42,646 nt of DNA from Lentisphaerae bacterium RIFOXYA12_FULL_48_11 (GTDB lineage Bacteria > Verrucomicrobiota > Kiritimatiellia > UBA8416 > YA12-FULL-48-11), in contig MHBM01000284.1 in assembly GCA_001804885.1 (NCBI GenBank), positions 1 through 42,646 on the forward strand, given 5' to 3'. The position numbers and the translations under genes are program-made. The notes beneath the pieces are model-generated. The model worked only from the letters and a program-made list of their open reading frames with translations. It did no database searches and was not told where the DNA came from. Positions within the stretch are counted from its first letter, which is position 1, and every line of letters starts with the position of its first letter. Of this stretch, positions 41,011-42,646 are shown in pieces.

Positions 41011-41088
41011 GTTTCGTCCACTCATTGCCCTTTTTCTACATTCCACATAAACCTTGGTCTCATTGAAATACTGTGATAATGAATTTAT

Positions 41089-41256
41089 ATGAAAAAAGAA
41101 AAACAAATTGAGTATGCTTTCGAACTCCCTAATGGTGCAACTCCCGATGATTGCGGGCGTTGTCTATTTTTAGAAACAGAAGAGTGTAACAACTGTCCTG
41201 CCTTTCCTGAATATAAGAACAAGGCAAAAACCAGAACAAGCATTCACGTTTGGTAA
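41089..41256 (+). CDS. Small Cys-rich protein (55 aa)
   Basis: The 55-residue product starts at ATG 41089. It has CGRC and, eight residues on, CNNC, a compact four-Cys metal-binding knuckle, in the middle of the chain, followed by a basic end. The ribosome site is weak. Its stop overlaps the earliest possible start of the next gene. Confidence 0.5.
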   Translation: MKKEKQIEYAFELPNGATPDDCGRCLFLETEECNNCPAFPEYKNKAKTRTSIHVW

Positions 41257-41333
41257 TTTCAGGTAATTATTTAAGTTCAGCCCCGTTACAATCGCCATTT
41301 ACAATTTCTCCTTCGCCAATTAGATTCGCCCTT

Positions 41334-41684
41334 ATGGATTTCATTAATGCGGGTCATAAAAACCATCTCAGGCGAAAACTTAAATTGCTCGCCGTTAAAG
41401 AAACAGATGATGTATTGCGTAAACTCAGGAAAGTATACCCGCAACTAAAGCCTATGAGCGTTGTTTATGAAGATGTTCCTACTACCGATATGCTCAAGTG
41501 CGGTATAAAAATTGAATCTGAATCCGCCTACGATAATGACAAACAGGAATTAACATTATTCCTATTTAATATTTACATGCTGGTGGAAAATGATGCTGGC
41601 GATTTTAGACGGCGAATTAGAATGGCGATACTAGAAAGGGCAGGGGGGATAACCGGGGAAGTGCTGGAAGAAAATGACGATTAA
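41334..41684 (+). CDS. Hypothetical protein, possibly a degenerate zincin
   Basis: The 116-residue product is taken from ATG 41334; a TTG at 41250 would extend it and overlap the previous gene. Neither start has a ribosome site. The layout VVYEDVP, then ELTLFLFNIYML, then FRRRIRMAILERAGGITGEV resembles small zincin-type metallopeptidases. In those the last segment would read R.....HE..H..G. Here His-Glu is Leu-Glu and the second His is Gly, so the metal site would be lost. The comparison is by eye only. Confidence 0.5.
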   Translation: MDFINAGHKNHLRRKLKLLAVKETDDVLRKLRKVYPQLKPMSVVYEDVPTTDMLKCGIKIESESAYDNDKQELTLFLFNIYMLVENDAGDFRRRIRMAILERAGGITGEVLEENDD

Positions 41685-41689
41685 AACAA

Positions 41690-42175
41690 TTAACCCTTCT
41701 TGTCGCCCGTAAACGCAATAAATTCCTTTTGAGATGGGTAACGGCAAATTAGATATGCTACCGAAATTACGAAAAAGCCGATTGATGCTATCTCTTTTGT
41801 TAAAATAATCGCTATACCTGCAAAAAATCCCCCTGCCTCTATTACCGCCCATCTAATCAGGCACATTATTTGATATTGTTGTAGGGCGGATCTAGGACTG
41901 GTAGGAGCGGGCGTTACTTTGCGATAAAATGGGGCAACTACAAACGATAAGCCGATAGTAAAGATGCAAACAAAAGCAGGTATCTTGAATATCGAATTGG
42001 TAGAGAAGGGTATGGAAAATATATCTTTGGCTGAAATTAACACCGCAATACCGCCAAACATCACGACTCCAACAACCAGAGCAAAATGAATGAGCCTGTT
42101 AACAAGGAAGTGCTTTCTAGCATCCTCTGGCGTATTCGGTTCATTGTGCGATTGTAGGGGGATTTGTATAAACAC
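41690..42175 (-). CDS. Hypothetical integral membrane protein
   Basis: The 161-residue product starts at GTG 42175, eight bases after AAGGAG. Four hydrophobic segments are visible: about 27-48 (FALVVGVVMFGGIAVLI), 65-83, 108-125 and 130-147. The loop between the second and third is basic. There is no known motif. It is co-oriented with the RNase H gene, 73 bp downstream of it. Confidence 0.65.
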   Translation of the reverse strand: MFIQIPLQSHNEPNTPEDARKHFLVNRLIHFALVVGVVMFGGIAVLISAKDIFSIPFSTNSIFKIPAFVCIFTIGLSFVVAPFYRKVTPAPTSPRSALQQYQIMCLIRWAVIEAGGFFAGIAIILTKEIASIGFFVISVAYLICRYPSQKEFIAFTGDKKG

Positions 42176-42248
42176 GACCGATTCTCCTTAACAAGAACAT
42201 TACACCCTGAGAATAATGAGAACAAGAAGAGATGCCAGGGCAACTCAA

Positions 42249-42646
42249 TCATACAATCCCAACATCAAACAACGACAACTGCTCAATCTTAACCGCATTT
42301 TCATAACACTCATCAACCGGAAGATTCTCACTCTGTCTTGCCATAACCGCTAATTCGTCGCACCGGGTATTCTCAGGATGTTCTGAATGACCTTTTACCC
42401 ATTTGAAATTTACCCTGTGTTTATCGCAGAGGTTTAATAGCGCATCCCATAAATCCGAATTGAGCGCTGGTTGTCTTCCCCTGTGCCAGAAATTAGCCTT
42501 CCACTTTCTTGCATATCCGCCCTCATACATATCAACCACATATTTTGAGTCACTGTAAATGGTCACTGAGAGCTTGTCCTGCTTAAGGGACCTCAAGGCG
42601 GCAATTACAGAGAATAATTCCATTCTATTATTTGTTGTCTTCTTAA
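42249..42646 (-). CDS. rnhA: Ribonuclease HI, N-terminus outside the window
   Basis: The frame is open to the right edge of the window and reads KKTTNNRMEL at the break, the standard RNase HI helix start, so about 40 N-terminal residues are missing. The Glu of MELFSVIAAL, the Asp of YSDSKYVVD, WVKGHSEHPEN with the catalytic-loop His, and CDELA with the last Asp give three of the four acidic ligands. The first Asp is beyond the edge. It removes RNA from RNA-DNA hybrids. The C-terminus has an extra tail of about 30 residues ending EQLSLFDVGIV. EQLSLFD resembles the clamp-binding QxxLxLF peptide, though this is only a likeness. Confidence 0.9.
   Translation of the reverse strand, partial: KKTTNNRMELFSVIAALRSLKQDKLSVTIYSDSKYVVDMYEGGYARKWKANFWHRGRQPALNSDLWDALLNLCDKHRVNFKWVKGHSEHPENTRCDELAVMARQSENLPVDECYENAVKIEQLSLFDVGIV

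Noticed and set aside
1..42646. CRISPR arrays, rRNA and tRNA genes
   Set aside because: No regularly spaced identical repeats, no conserved rRNA segments and no T-loop/anticodon-arm combination were found by reading. A covariance search was not possible.

Overview
The window looks like a chromosomal accessory region of a Gram-negative bacterium, roughly 40-45% G+C by eye. I could not place it exactly. A very large Thr/Asn-rich secreted RHS protein with calcium-binding type 3 repeats and LamG, a membrane protein with serial zinc ribbons, and many orphan small genes are most familiar to me from the PVC group (Verrucomicrobiota, Lentisphaerota, Kiritimatiellota). That is an inference from style, not from a marker gene. 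No rRNA, tRNA or CRISPR array was found.

Left part (1-11.4 kb): a promoter-like region with two phased dyads precedes a 2807-residue RHS polymorphic toxin. A 73-residue immunity-type gene follows it directly. Then come a secreted coiled-coil protein, a DUF5076-type protein and a small protein on the other strand.

Proteolysis part (11.9-18.6 kb): a DNA-binding protein and a diverged ClpX-like unfoldase form an operon. Next are a small ribbon-helix-helix-like gene and an XRE regulator. The XRE gene is divergent from a 1204-residue membrane protein that combines zinc ribbons, a DnaJ-like Cys-rich domain and a C-terminal Lon-type Ser/Lys peptidase domain. The XRE gene and the Lon-like gene share a 200-bp control region with a perfect palindrome and a promoter. 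The unfoldase and the peptidase may work together, but this is not proven.

Orphan-gene part (18.7-26.9 kb): a short tyrosine recombinase is followed by a mosaic of small genes in both orientations. These include two tiny basic proteins, a TfoX-N protein, DUF2726, zinc ribbons, a VapBC-type toxin-antitoxin pair, and a DUF2779 nuclease divergent from an XRE regulator. At least two dispersed non-coding repeat families lie between them.

Defence part (27-38.3 kb): four tightly coupled genes (27086-32208) encode a phosphoribosyltransferase-like protein, an ORC/CDC6-like P-loop ATPase, an unrecognised Rossmann-like protein and an N6-adenine DNA methyltransferase fused to an HsdS-like specificity domain. 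I know of no experimentally named system with this set, so it is the best candidate for an undescribed system. Convergent to it is a complete type I restriction-modification operon (hsdM, hsdS, hsdR) ending in a YgjP-type metallopeptidase.

Right end (38.4-42.6 kb): more orphan genes, an internally duplicated protein, two gene fragments, a probable inactive nuclease-fold protein, a membrane protein and a ribonuclease HI cut by the window edge.
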